Shown: positions 1 to 10,013 of the stretch, in pieces
Layout of the letters: each line of letters begins with the position of its first letter
Numbering within the stretch: the first letter of the stretch is position 1
Assembly: GCA_000697055.1 (NCBI GenBank)
Contig: JNDT01001657.1
Location: forward strand, 1-15,199
Direction of reading: 5' to 3'
Length of the DNA: 15,199 nt
From: Saksenaea vasiformis B4078
Taxonomy: Eukaryota > Mucoromycota > Mucoromycetes > Mucorales > Saksenaeaceae
Translations under genes and position numbers: made by a program
The notes under the pieces: model-generated
What the model was told of the DNA's origin: nothing
What the model saw: only the letters and a program-made list of their open reading frames with translations
The model's database searches: none

Positions 1-430
1 GAGACGTCTTTCTTCATCCCGGTTGTACATTTTGATATAATGTTGTGCGATTCGGGCATTTATACCTGTGATGAATGCTGCTTCTTTGCTGTTCGTCCTT
101 CTTCAATCACCAAATCAAACATCTTTTCGATTTGCTGCGGGTGTGTTTTCTATAGGAAGCATTCGTTCTAGCTTTATGCTCACGCTACACACATAGTCTA
201 TCTGGAAAATGGATAAAGCCTGTTAAGCTTTCATCTCTGTTATCATCAGAAAATATTGGGGCTTCTGTCAATGTACGCATTCGCATAAGGTTGATGTCTA
301 CATGACTACCTCCTTCCCGCCATCTTTCAGTTAAAACGAATGGATTTGAACGAGACAGTTCTGTCTACTCATTTTGTATATCATCCGCAAACATATCAAT
401 GTCAAATGACGTGACATCATTTACATTCGA
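1..430 (-). pseudogene. Decayed transposase-like fragment (N-terminal/HTH part), continues past left edge
   Basis: Read leftwards on the minus strand, one frame gives DIDMFADDIQNE, a stop (366-368), then about 50 open codons (including ERWREGGSHVDINLMRMR) to another stop near 190. From an ATG at 120-122 a second frame gives MFDLVIEEGRTAK. Near 87-90 the reading must slip by one base to continue as EAAFITGINARIAQHYIK and MYNRDEERRL up to the window edge. That last piece resembles the helix-turn-helix region of Tc1/IS630-type transposases (an AA..TGI..RTAQ..I..YN pattern). Stops and the frameshift mark it as a relic. The family assignment rests on pattern memory only; the catalytic DDE part would lie left of the window. 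It sits just upstream of the uL1m promoter region. Confidence 0.35.
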
Positions 431-453
431 TGGAGCGCCATCAGCCTCCATGT

Positions 454-489
454 GTTCACGTAAAGCGTTCGTTCACGTAAAGCGTTCGT
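454..489. repeat. Tandem duplication of a 17-bp unit
   Basis: The unit GTTCACGTAAAGCGTTC occurs twice head to tail (454-470 and 471-487), followed by GT. It lies 150-190 bp upstream of the uL1m start codon, so it may be promoter sequence. No function is evident. Confidence 0.9.
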
Positions 490-641
490 GTCGACCCTTC
501 TCTTTGCAAATGGCGGAGTTCATGCAACGCAAAAAAAGCTCTGGATGCTGGCGCAAAATTCATTACCAGCCGACGCAAAGTCACACGCAAAAAACTGTAA
601 ACAGCGTTTGTGACCTTACCAACCCGCCTGACGAACACACG

Positions 642-1610
642 ATGTTTTCTCTGACACGCGCCACTCGTACGTGTGCCAACAAAATTGTCGGCCAGCAATG
701 CATTCGTAGCCGATTTTACGCTACCAAGAAGAAGAATGTTGTTAGGGAAAATCCAGACGCCGTTGACGTCCAGGAAGCCGTTCGAATTTTGAAGGCATTC
801 GAGGTCGGCAACCCAGCACACCAAATTGAAGCCCATGTGCAGTGTAAAGTTGAAAAATCGACACCGTTGATTCGAGGTTCGCTTGTGCTTCCAAAGAGCA
901 TAAAGCAGGAAGCAACGATTGTCGTGTTTGCTACAGGCAAACAAGCAGAGGAAGCTCGCGCCGCTGGAGCTCACTTCGTTGGTGGTGAAGAGCTTATTGC
1001 ACAGATCCAAAATAACGAAATCAAGTTCGATAAATGTATCTCTACCCCTGCTATGTTTCCAGCAGTAACAAAAATCGCGAGAATACTTGGTCCCAAGGGT
1101 TTGATGCCTACGGTGAAGAAAGGTATGACGGAGACCCAGATGATGATTTCGTTTGAGAGCTCAATGGGTCCGTAGGCACTGTGACGGATGATGTATCCAA
1201 CGTTGTACGTACATCAAAGAGTTCTTTTGATTTCAAGGCCGATAAGAAGGGCGTTTTGCACACAGGTACTACCGGATCGATAGTAGTTGATTATATCGTT
1301 GATCGCGCTTTTTTCAGGCATTGGCAAAGTTTCCTTTGAGGCTTCAGATATTGAAGGTAAAAAAAAGAAGAAGAAGAAGAAGAAATGAAAAGGAAGATCG
1401 AAGGATTATGTTCTTACCGTCTTCTTAGCTAACTTGAAGGCCATCCTTGAGGAATTGAGAGTATTTGGAAAGACAAACAATTTGAAAGGTGGGTGAAAGA
1501 GAAGGAGTTCATGTGCGGATACTAATTGGTTCTTAGCAATTATTCAAAACGTTGTCCTGTCATCTACTCGTGGACCTGGCATTGTCATTGCAGGCGGACC
1601 TTCCCTGTAA
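642..1610 (+). CDS. mrpl1: Mitochondrial large-subunit ribosomal protein uL1m (MRPL1)
   Basis: Five exons: 642-1122, 1176-1265, 1318-1356, 1429-1488, 1537-1610 (744 nt, 247 aa); introns of 53, 52, 72 and 48 nt all begin GT, end AG and keep frame. The protein starts MFSLTRATRTCANKIVGQQC, an arginine-rich mitochondrial presequence, then enters an L1 fold. The signature GPKGLMPTVKKG is split by intron 1 and continues as TVTDDVSNVV; the end reads STRGPGIVIAGGPSL. uL1 forms the L1 stalk next to the ribosomal E site; here it would act in the mitoribosome. The ATG at 642 is preferred over an upstream in-frame ATG at 399, because 642 puts the targeting sequence at the N-terminus and the extra stretch has no L1 similarity. 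Intron 3 holds a pure AAG repeat (1365-1382). Confidence 0.92.
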
Positions 1611-2080
1611 CCGGAGATACGCATAGCCATTCATGTAAATTAACTCCGTAACTTTTTGCTTTTACTTGCAAAGACAAATAATATAGATTTGACATACAAT
1701 TGCTTCTTGTATAATTGGAGAGCGTGCATCATGGTCTAAATATTCGATACCTTTTTTACCAGACATAAAACAAGAGAGCAACCTGCCTAGAAAGTGATCC
1801 TCATGCATTGACACGTAAAGAAAAAGGTTGCACATAAAGAGTATGAAAACCGCTAGAATTGAAATTGCTGACTAGCTAATTTCATGGCATTTTGTTATTT
1901 CCATGGGATAGAGCTTATCCTTGCTTGCAGTGGCACAGCTGGGTCTTCCGTCCCTTTTTCCCCTTTCAAAGGATTGGCGGGGGGGAGAGGTATGTGACGG
2001 CTCAAAACACCAATTGTGACCACGCCTTTCACGGTAAACAAAATTGGGTTGGGATCGAGGTCTGACACCTGGGAAAACAC
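1611..2080. other. Intergenic spacer between uL1m and uL5m
   Basis: This 470-nt stretch should hold the uL1m 3' UTR and the uL5m promoter. Short open frames on both strands (for example near 1872-2159) show no recognisable protein. A poly-G run sits at about 1978-1985, and a CCAAT box at 2010-2014. No RNA gene was recognised. Confidence 0.7.
2010..2014 (+). promoter_or_regulatory. CCAAT box upstream of uL5m
   Basis: A CCAAT pentamer lies about 67 nt upstream of the uL5m ATG. In fungi this motif is bound by the HAP/CBC complex, which often controls mitochondrial genes. The match is only five bases, so it is weak on its own. Confidence 0.3.
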
Positions 2081-2979
2081 ATGGCCGCATTGCGAACTCT
2101 TGCACGACAGGCCGCGTCATTATCGCGCTCCATTCAGACAGGCTTGCCGATACGAGCATTCAGCTCCACGTCTGGCGTATCCTCATCACATGGTTTGTTG
2201 AGACTGAAAGAGCACTACGACGCAACGTTGGCGGAAGACCTCATGGTGCTTGGTTACGACCACAGCCGTGTTGCCCCAGCAACCTCGAAATATCCTGATA
2301 TTCAAGCACAAATCGATCGTGCACTGTCTGCCACGGATGAACCAGCACCAGTTAAAGCTACACCAGTGGAAACCGTCCGTACTCGTAAGGGTGGTAAGCC
2401 CGTGAAGCCGATCCAGCCATTGAAGAGTGCCAATGCAATCCCTCGATTGGACAAAATTACGCTTCATGCCATGGTGAAAGACGCGATTGGAAACAAAAAC
2501 AACTTGTTGTCAGCATTTATGGCATTTCAGAGTATTACAGCCTGCCGACCTGAGGTTGTGTATGCTCGCACATCAGTAGCCAATTGGAAACTCCGGTAAT
2601 GAAGAAGACATTGGATTATGTTCATAGAAAACTGACGTTCGATATGTGTGTGTGATGTAGTGAAGGTATGCCTATTGGTGTCAAGGTGACATTGAAGGGA
2701 GAGGAGATGTATCAATTTTTGGATAAGCTTGTCGAAATTGTTTTGCCACGTTTGAAGGAATGGCCCGGTCTGCCAATGACTTCCGGTGATGGCAACGGTA
2801 ATATTGCCATTGGTTTTCCTCCGTCAGCTCTTGCCCTGTTCCCCGAAATCGAAGGATCTTTCGATGTTTACCCTAAGATGACTGGTTTCGATGTCATTTT
2901 CAACACCACCGCGTACACAAACACAGATGGCCGTTTATTGCTTTCAGGGTTCTCCGTTCCCTTCAAGACAAAAAAATAG
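2081..2979 (+). CDS. mrpl7: Mitochondrial large-subunit ribosomal protein uL5m (MRPL7 in yeast)
   Basis: Two exons: 2081-2595 and 2661-2979 (834 nt, 277 aa), joined across a 65-nt intron (GTAATG to GATGTAG) that splits an Arg codon, giving NWKLREGMPIGVKVTLKG. The N-terminus MAALRTLARQAASLSRSIQ, followed by RAFSST, is a typical mitochondrial presequence. The rest matches the fungal MRPL7 type of L5: LDKITLHAMVKDA, MAFQSITACRPEVVYART, EEMYQFLDKLVEIVLPRL, and a C-terminal RLLLSGFSVPF. uL5 binds 5S rRNA in bacteria; in mitoribosomes it sits in the central protuberance. The start fits the family length and the presequence. Same orientation as uL1m, with a 470-nt gap, so it presumably has its own promoter. 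Confidence 0.94.
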
Positions 2980-3235
2980 ATTTAGAAGCGACCTTTTTAT
3001 CTTTCCTTCATCATCGCTGTAAAAAAGTTTGTACAAAAAAAGTAAGAAAACCTAAAAGTTTCTGGAAGATTCAAAACGCAAGGATCATCTCGGTTTGTGT
3101 GTGTTGGAAAATCATGTGAACCTCTTTCTTTTTTTTACGCCGTCCGCTTTGGCCATAAAAAGAAAAACCTGTCTGACATTCTTTTGGTGTCAAACACATA
3201 TACATCCTTCTCCTTCTTTTCTTGCTCTTTATAGT

Positions 3236-6092
3236 ATGCGCAGAAGAAAAGTTTCATTGCAAGACGAACCTACACAACGAAGTAACAGAGCCATGACGAA
3301 GGTTAAACGTAGCGCTTCCGATTGCACTTTGGATCAACGCATGCGGCCATTAGAACAACCAGAAGATATCATGGCCGATTGCTCATTATTCAAGGAATAT
3401 GTGCCTATCTGGAAAAGAAAACGATTTCATTTTATATTTGGTTTAACTTTTGGACTTTTGATCGCTTTTTGCGCGTCGACAACACCTGTTGCTCAAAATC
3501 GATTTAATGATTTACAAACCTATCTTGCACTCCAGTTGGCAGATATCGACATTGGAAGAATGATGCCAGCAGCGGATATGGTCGATGAGTTATTTGGCAA
3601 TGTTACGAATTATTTTACGCCGGCGGCATCAAATGAAATGCCTTTTATGCCGGCTCTCACAGCAAGGTAACACCGACTGTGACCCTCGCTGGTACTTTTT
3701 ATCTGACAGAATGATAAATCCTGCTTAAGAGAAGAAATGGGTCTGAAACCTCACTTCCCAGTTGTCTTGATACCCGGTATCGTTTCCTCAGGATTGGAGA
3801 GCTGGGGAACCTCTGAGAAATCACGGAAATACTTTCGAAAGAGATTGTGGGGGACAACAAGTAAGTGTGGACGGTAGTACGGATTGGGTGATAGAACAGC
3901 GCTTTAAAGGTTGTCCGGAATAGCCATGTTTCGGTCAGTGCTTCTAGATAAGGAAAGTTGGATACGACATGTCCAACTGGATCCCATCACTGGTTTGGAC
4001 CCTCCGGGAATTAAAGTGAGAGCTGCTCAAGGTAAGGAAAAGTCCTTATCAGGAGCCGAGACAAGAAGGATTGAACAATTTTTCTAGGTCTTGATGCTGC
4101 GGACTATTTCATCACAGGGTAATACTAAAAAAAAGTAGTAGTAAGAGGAGGAAGAGGAGCAGAGATGTTTCGATAGATGTATTCACATTGTGCCACGAAG
4201 TTATTGGGTCTGGGCAAAGATCATTGAAAATCTTGCAGCCATTGGATACGATAACAACAACATGCACCTAGCCAGTTACGATTGGCGTCTGTCTTTTCAT
4301 AATCTGGAAGTCCGAGACAGGTATTTTACCAAGTTAAAAGGGCTCATCGAGACCTCCAAACGCTCCGAAGGGCGCAAATCGGTTCTCGTGGCGCATTCTA
4401 TGGGTATACAAAGAACACAAATTAAGCTTTTTTTGGTTATGCTCATATGACAATCTTGGGCGTTCAATTGATTTGTTCGTTCCCCTGCAGGCTCAGTGTT
4501 GCTTCCATATTTTCTCAAATGGGCAGAAAGTCCTCAAGGAGGGAACGGTGGACCTCATTGGACAGAGGATCATATTGAGTCGTTTGTTAACATTGGAGGC
4601 CCAATGCTTGGCGTAGCCAAGGCTTTCCCATCGCTGATATCAGGTAAAGCAAAAAAAAAAGTGTCTTGCATAAACACACATGGTTGCTGAAGATAAGGCA
4701 ATTTAGGCGAAGCACGCGATACCGTATCATTGGGCAGTTTTGCTGGTTATCTGTTGGAGAAATTTTTTTCCCGTCGTGAACGTGCAGGATTGATGAGAAC
4801 TTGGCTGGGTGGATCGTAAGAACCTTGTTGACAACAAGTGCTATTTTTTCCTTATTGCTGTGTAATTGGTTCAGATCGATGTTGCCAAAAGGCGGCAATT
4901 TGATTTGGGGCACCGAAGAAAGAGCACCTGACGACACTCAATTTACAAAGGATCATTCCCATGGCAACATCATCACTTTTGTAAATCAACCCACGCCGAC
5001 ATCGCCTTATTCAAGTTTCCAGAGCAACCCAAACGGTCTTGCGGATGATCTTATACGTAACTACACAGTGGATTCGGCTTACGACCTCCTTAAACGGAGC
5101 ACACCCAAGGAATTTATTTCCATACTCTACCGCAGCTATTCGTTTGGTATATCTGTATCAGAAAAACAACTCAAAGAGAATGATAATGATCACACAAAAT
5201 GGTCAAATCCATTGGAATCTCGGCTGCCCAATGGTGAGTTGCTTGAGGACCATGCATGACTAATGCTTAACAACTGTTTTTTCCCTATGCAGCACCAAGC
5301 ATGAACATCTATTGTCTATATGGTGTTGGTGTAAATACCGAACGTAGTTACTTTTACGATAAAGCGGCCAATGTAATGAATGGGTATTGTGATACTGACA
5401 ATGAAACAAGGTACTGTACTCCACAAGAGAGAGTAAATGCAACGGATCGGGACAACGATGACTTTATCGATGTTGTTGTGGACAAAGCGGCAGAAATGCT
5501 TCGAAATACATCTTCCAAACCAGTGAACGACCAAATTCATCCGCCCACATTGGTAACTGGCATTAAAATTCTCTTTTTCTAAAGAATGCTCCTAAAACTT
5601 GGTGGACGCAGTATATCGATGGTTCGTTTCACGATCCCATTCGTGGTGTTGAGACAGGTGTACGATTTTCAGATGGGTAAGTAAACATTGCTGAAAAAAG
5701 GGTTTATTAACTAATTTTTTTTTGTATGGAGTGATGGTACGGTCCCGTTAATATCGGCTGGGGTTATGTGTACACCTTCTGGAGGCTGGACAAAACACTG
5801 GAAACTTTATAATCCAGGAAGGAGTCCTGTGATACTAAAAGAATATCGACATGAGCAACCAGAAAGCAAATTAAATGTACGAGGAGGTAGTAAGGCTAGT
5901 GACCATATTGATATTCTTGGCAATTGGGAAATGACGGTAAGTAAATGTACTTGTAGCATTGTATTGATCCTGATAAAATGCTAGTTGGATCTCCTACAGA
6001 TTGTATCTGGTAATGGTCATAATGTTACCCAGCGCATTATATCAAATATCGAGGAATACACTCAAAAAATTGATTTACGTCATGAAAAGTAA
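3236..6092 (+). CDS. lro1: Phospholipid:diacylglycerol acyltransferase (PDAT, Lro1 family)
   Basis: PDAT moves an acyl group from a phospholipid to diacylglycerol, making triacylglycerol in the ER. Twelve exons: 3236-3666, 3730-3860, 3924-4031, 4088-4118, 4201-4403, 4491-4643, 4707-4815, 4875-5233, 5293-5522 (or 5552), 5585-5676, 5732-5936, 6000-6092; 714 aa (724 with the alternative donor). A basic cytosolic tail (MRRRKVSLQDE) precedes one membrane anchor at about residues 64-80 (FHFIFGLTFGLLIAFCA), then a lumenal lipase-like domain: PVVLIPGIVSSGLESWG (154-170), YWVWAKIIENLAAIGYD, DWRLS, the nucleophile elbow AHSMG (Ser300), SDGDGTVPLISAG (Asp617) and SGNGHNV (His691). These form the catalytic triad of the LCAT/PDAT family. 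The elbow starts with Ala where Gly is usual. Two introns end in AAG (3729, 4200). Intron 4 carries a GAGGAGGAAGAGGAG tract. The start is the ATG directly before the basic tail; an in-frame ATG at 3095 would add an unlikely hydrophobic extension. Confidence 0.95.
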
Positions 6093-6316
6093 TAACAAAT
6101 ATATATGAAAATAAAAAAAGTCCGAGGCTACATTACAATCAACTGCCTCTTGTTTTACTACTCATCCGTTTCTTTTTGCGTTACGTCACACGAATATAAT
6201 TCTTGCGCTTTTTTTAACCCTTTTTGTTTCCAGACTTCTCTTTCTTGTTTTTCTCTTTACTTCGCTTTTTCTTACTGCATAATAGTTTTCCCTTTCTTCC
6301 CTTATTTTTCGGCAGT

Positions 6317-9300
6317 ATGGCAGGATCGGTTGCTGCATCAGAAAATGATATGGAAGAAATATGTCTATATCAGCGTATACAGAATGTCAGTCCAGTGACT
6401 CCTCCCGCAACCCCAATGCCTCCTTCTCCAGACGAAGTTTCCCCTTTAACCCCAACTTCCAGTACATCTTGTCCTTCTTCCGCTGCCTCCTTGCAAAGTT
6501 CTCAATCATCTTCTACTTCTATTCGTGAAAACGTACACGTAATGATCCGATGTCGTCCACCTACTTTAAAAGAACAAGAAATGAACGAAAAACCAACTTG
6601 GATTTGTCGATCTGAAAATGGAACTATTGAGCTTGCACAACAAAAATCTTCCTGTCAAAAGACATTTCAATTTGGTACTTTCTATCATATTTTCCGCAAT
6701 CGTTTGCAACTGACACTCTAGCCACCGTTTAGATTCCGTCGCTAGCGGTGTTCGTAATTCGGCGGTGTATAACGAAGGCGTTCGTGAACTCGTCAGGTAA
6801 AATGAATCCCCATTACAACAGAATTAAGTACTAAAAACAAAATATGCAGATCCTCAATGAATGGTTACAACGGTAAATACAATATATACGCGCTATGTTA
6901 AAAACCGTTGTATAAATGAAAGCCCTGTCATTATTTTAGGCACCGTCTTTGCCTATGGCCAAACAGCAAGTGGCAAAACTTATGTAGGTATATTAATAAT
7001 ACATACATTTACAGATGTTTATAACCTTTCTCCGCTTTGTAGACAATGGTAATGTATATTTCTGCATGTACATGCTATGGCTGATGACCGAAATTCATTT
7101 CTTACTTGACATCCGCTTGTTTGTTTAGATGGGTAAGTCGGCTGTTCAAATTCGGTGATCTTTAAGGTAGTACAAAAGGGGCGCTCATGGTTACAATGCA
7201 GGAACTCCGGATGAGCCTGGTGTAATTCCGTTGGCAGTGGAGGATATATTTGCTTACATCGAAGAGGTAAACATTACCCCTTAATCATTTGGTTTATTCT
7301 TTTTCCGGTCTGATATGTTTTATAGGACGTGACCCGCGGATATATGTTACAAGTTTCATATCTCGAAATATACAAAGACGAACTACGAGACCTTCTGTCT
7401 GTGGAGAACAAACGACTTCGAATTCTAGAAGATAAAAATGTATGACCTTCTGTCGCACACAGAGACCATTGTACTAAAAAAATTTATCTCATGAAGAAAG
7501 GGATTTATGTCGAAAACCTGCGGAAACAACATGTAAAGACGTTCCATGAGGTCATGAAATATATCAAAGCAGGCGAAAGTAAGTAATGTGATTTATCGGA
7601 AATTCTAAAAGCGCAAACTTACCATCTATTTTTGTCTGATCAGAACGACGCCAGATTTGTGCAACTGACTTCAACGAAGTCAGCAGTCGTTCGCATACGA
7701 TCTTCCAAATTGTAACTGTCGCTGACGTAGTCAAAGACGCAGCACATGATGGTCTAACGTCAACTTATGCAGATGATCGAAAGCAAAATGAAAATGGGGA
7801 CGGATAGCAACATTTCAACCGTCGGCCCTGTGCAGATGTCGCAGCTGGTAAATCGGAGACGATAATCCTTTTCCATTGTGAAACGCTAATAGGGTTCAAC
7901 CTTGTCAGAGCTTAATCGACCTTGCCGGTTCCGAGAGGATGACATCCGATAGTAAACGCCAAAAGGAAGGTGCATACATTAACAGAAGGTAAATCACTCT
8001 GCTCATCCATGCTATGGCATCCGACTAACCTTCCATGTCTTATAGTCTACTTACACTGGGAACTGTGATTTCCAGACTAACGGGCGCGGAAGGGTGAGCG
8101 TTCTAACTGAAAAGACCTACAATTGACTTATACCGCCTTACTAGCGTTGGACATATTCCTTATCGAGATTCAAAATTGACCCGTATCCTCCAGACAGCAT
8201 TGTCTGGCAATGCGCGAATATCAGTTATCTGCACGATAAACCCTACCGCGTCTTCTAGGGATGAATCAATCAATACGTTGCGGTTTGCCGAACGTGTCAA
8301 AGAAGTCAAAACATCAGCAAAGAAAACGAAAGATATGGATGATTCAAACCTGCAAGAATGTTTGAGACAAATTGAAGAACTGCAATCTCAACTGAGTCAG
8401 AAAGATGAGCAAGAAGTGGCGACAACGGATAGGTATAATAACAAGAAAAAAAAAGTGGAACTAGCTTTAGTAACAAACGCCCTGTTAGACTTCAACATCT
8501 ACTCGGATTGATCCTAAGTAGCTCGAAAGCGGAGGCAGCTGTCTCTGTCGTAAGTGCTTGCTGGATAAGGTAGAGGATAATGATACTGAGCCTTCCTTCC
8601 TTCCTTCCTTCCTTTATTATTAGAATTCGGCAACGGGCTTAGAAAGAATTAATACAATGCCGCTCAGACAGAATTCGATACAAGAAGTCGTCTCTCAATG
8701 TGAACAAGTTCTGCCAGCACAAATATCCCTTTATCAAAGAACGCAAGGAGAATTGATGACTGAGAAACGACGGAACCAGAAACTCTCAGAGAAGATCTTG
8801 CAGTACAAGAGAACAATCCAAGATCTCACAGAACAGCAAAAACAATTAAAAGCCGACATGGATACTGCACAACAGACGGATGCTGACAAATTACAGCAGA
8901 TGGAGCACTATTTGGCGGAAATCACACGTATCAAGGAGGAACAAGAAGCGCAGCTAGTCCGTATGAGCCAAGCCGCTGCCGATAAAACCCGTCAAATTGA
9001 GGACCTTGTGCAGGAAATGGAACGTATGAAATCAGAACGGGCAGTGCAATGGTTCAGCGCCAGTCAAATCGTCGATGTAATGCCGTCAGAAACGGTACAA
9101 GAACTCGCTAAGAAAGATGAGAAAATTATGCAATTGGAAACAAAAATTGAGCAACTACGACGGGAGTTGATTATTTTGGGTGACAAGGTTGTTGAAGCAC
9201 AGGAGAAGGCGATGGAAGAAAGGAAACGAACTCAATTTCTGCTCCATACCAAGTGTCAGCATGGCCATGACGTAGATAAGATGAAGCAAATGCAATCCCT

Positions 9301-9718
9301 CATTGACAGACAAAACGAGCAAATTAGAGGTCAAAATGAGCAAATTAGAGGTCAAAATGAGCAAATTAGAGAACTGGAAAAAAGCTTGCAAAAAGAGAAG
9401 GAACTCAATCGCCCAAAATCGATGGCCATTGTTCACCATGACACGATTGCTCTACCCGACCAAGACATTGATGAACTTGCCATCGCCGCCAAGTCGCCAG
9501 CTTTGCCAGAAAATGAATTGACACCTTCACCCGAACCAACAACCACCCCTTCCGAGGCTACCACCGCCACCAGAAAGTATTCAACATCGTCTTATTGCCC
9601 TAATACCTGCAACCAACAACAACAACATACCCAAAATGATAAGCTCAATGTACCCATATTTTGCTTCAACTCTTGGCTATTTTTTGCCGTTATTGCCATA
9701 TACACACTCTCCTTTTAA
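6317..9718 (+). CDS. Kinesin motor protein, kinesin-7 (CENP-E/Kip2)-like, with hydrophobic C-terminus
   Basis: Sixteen exons: 6317-6674, 6733-6796, 6850-6872, 6940-6983, 7043-7048, 7129-7132, 7202-7266, 7326-7439, 7497-7578, 7644-7711, 7773-7847, 7909-7988, 8046-8093, 8145-8432, 8522-8549, 8624-9718 (2442 nt, 813 aa). The layout is a Ser/Thr-Pro-rich N-terminus (1-71), a motor domain (about 72-399), a coiled-coil stalk (about 410-720), a Pro/Ser/Thr-rich linker, and a hydrophobic end (about 793-813). Motor motifs: FAYGQTASGKTYTM (P-loop, 155-162), NEVSSRSHT (switch I, 264-272), LIDLAGSER (switch II, 303-311), HIPYRDSKLTRIL, and NTLRFAERVKEVK leading to the neck. An ATP-driven microtubule motor. 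The TMMGTPDEPGVIP join and the N-terminal motor position fit kinesin-7; the subfamily is my inference. Exons 14-16 are less certain, as the stalk has no conserved anchors. Intron 8 ends in AAG (7496). Confidence 0.94.
8591..8614. repeat. (CCTT)6 microsatellite in kinesin intron 15
   Basis: Six perfect CCTT copies lie ten bases upstream of the acceptor (TTATTAG, ending 8623). They supply the polypyrimidine tract of that intron. Confidence 0.95.
9311..9373 (+). repeat. Three tandem 21-bp repeats encoding QNEQIRG heptads
   Basis: Three consecutive 21-bp units (9311-9331, 9332-9352, 9353-9373) encode QNEQIRG, QNEQIRG and QNEQIRE at residues 679-699 of the kinesin stalk. Units 2 and 3 are identical apart from their last two bases, which points to recent in-frame duplication. 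Seven residues equal one coiled-coil heptad, so register is kept. Confidence 0.95.
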
Positions 9719-10013
9719 CTTCTTTTTTTTTTCTTGTATAGGAACTTTGTATAGAATTGTCTAGTTAAATTTTTCCGTTCGTTATTTTTTTTTTTGATCT
9801 TTGCTTTTCTCTTTCCCTCCCTCATGTAAATTCTGTACATAAAGTTTCGTGAATTTGAAATCAAAGAAGAAAAAAGAAAATCACAAGTCCAAAGTATTGC
9901 ATACACAGATGCAGATATGCTATGTATAAAAGGGGTTTAAGCTCGCTATCGTTCTCATTAACAGTACAGTACTATGCTTCTTGATTTTATTGTTTGCGTA
10001 TGATATGAAAAAT
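9719..10013. other. Convergent 3' intergenic region, kinesin and Nop7
   Basis: Both neighbours end here, so it should hold two 3' UTRs. It is AT-rich with T runs at 9721-9732 and 9786-9796. No gene, RNA or repeat is evident. A minus-strand open frame over 9715-9906 is low-complexity Lys-rich translation of T runs. Confidence 0.7.

Noticed and set aside
403..418. Near-palindrome around TGACGTGACATCA, like a CREB/ATF site or a transposon end
   Set aside because: It falls inside the transposase-like relic frame, is imperfect, and has no partner repeat elsewhere in the window.
399..641. In-frame upstream extension of uL1m to an ATG at 399
   Set aside because: The extra 81 codons run through the 17-bp tandem repeat and show no L1 similarity; the ATG at 642 places a mitochondrial presequence at the N-terminus.
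456..1010. 184-codon minus-strand open frame
   Set aside because: It is antisense to the uL1m coding exon and has no recognisable motif.
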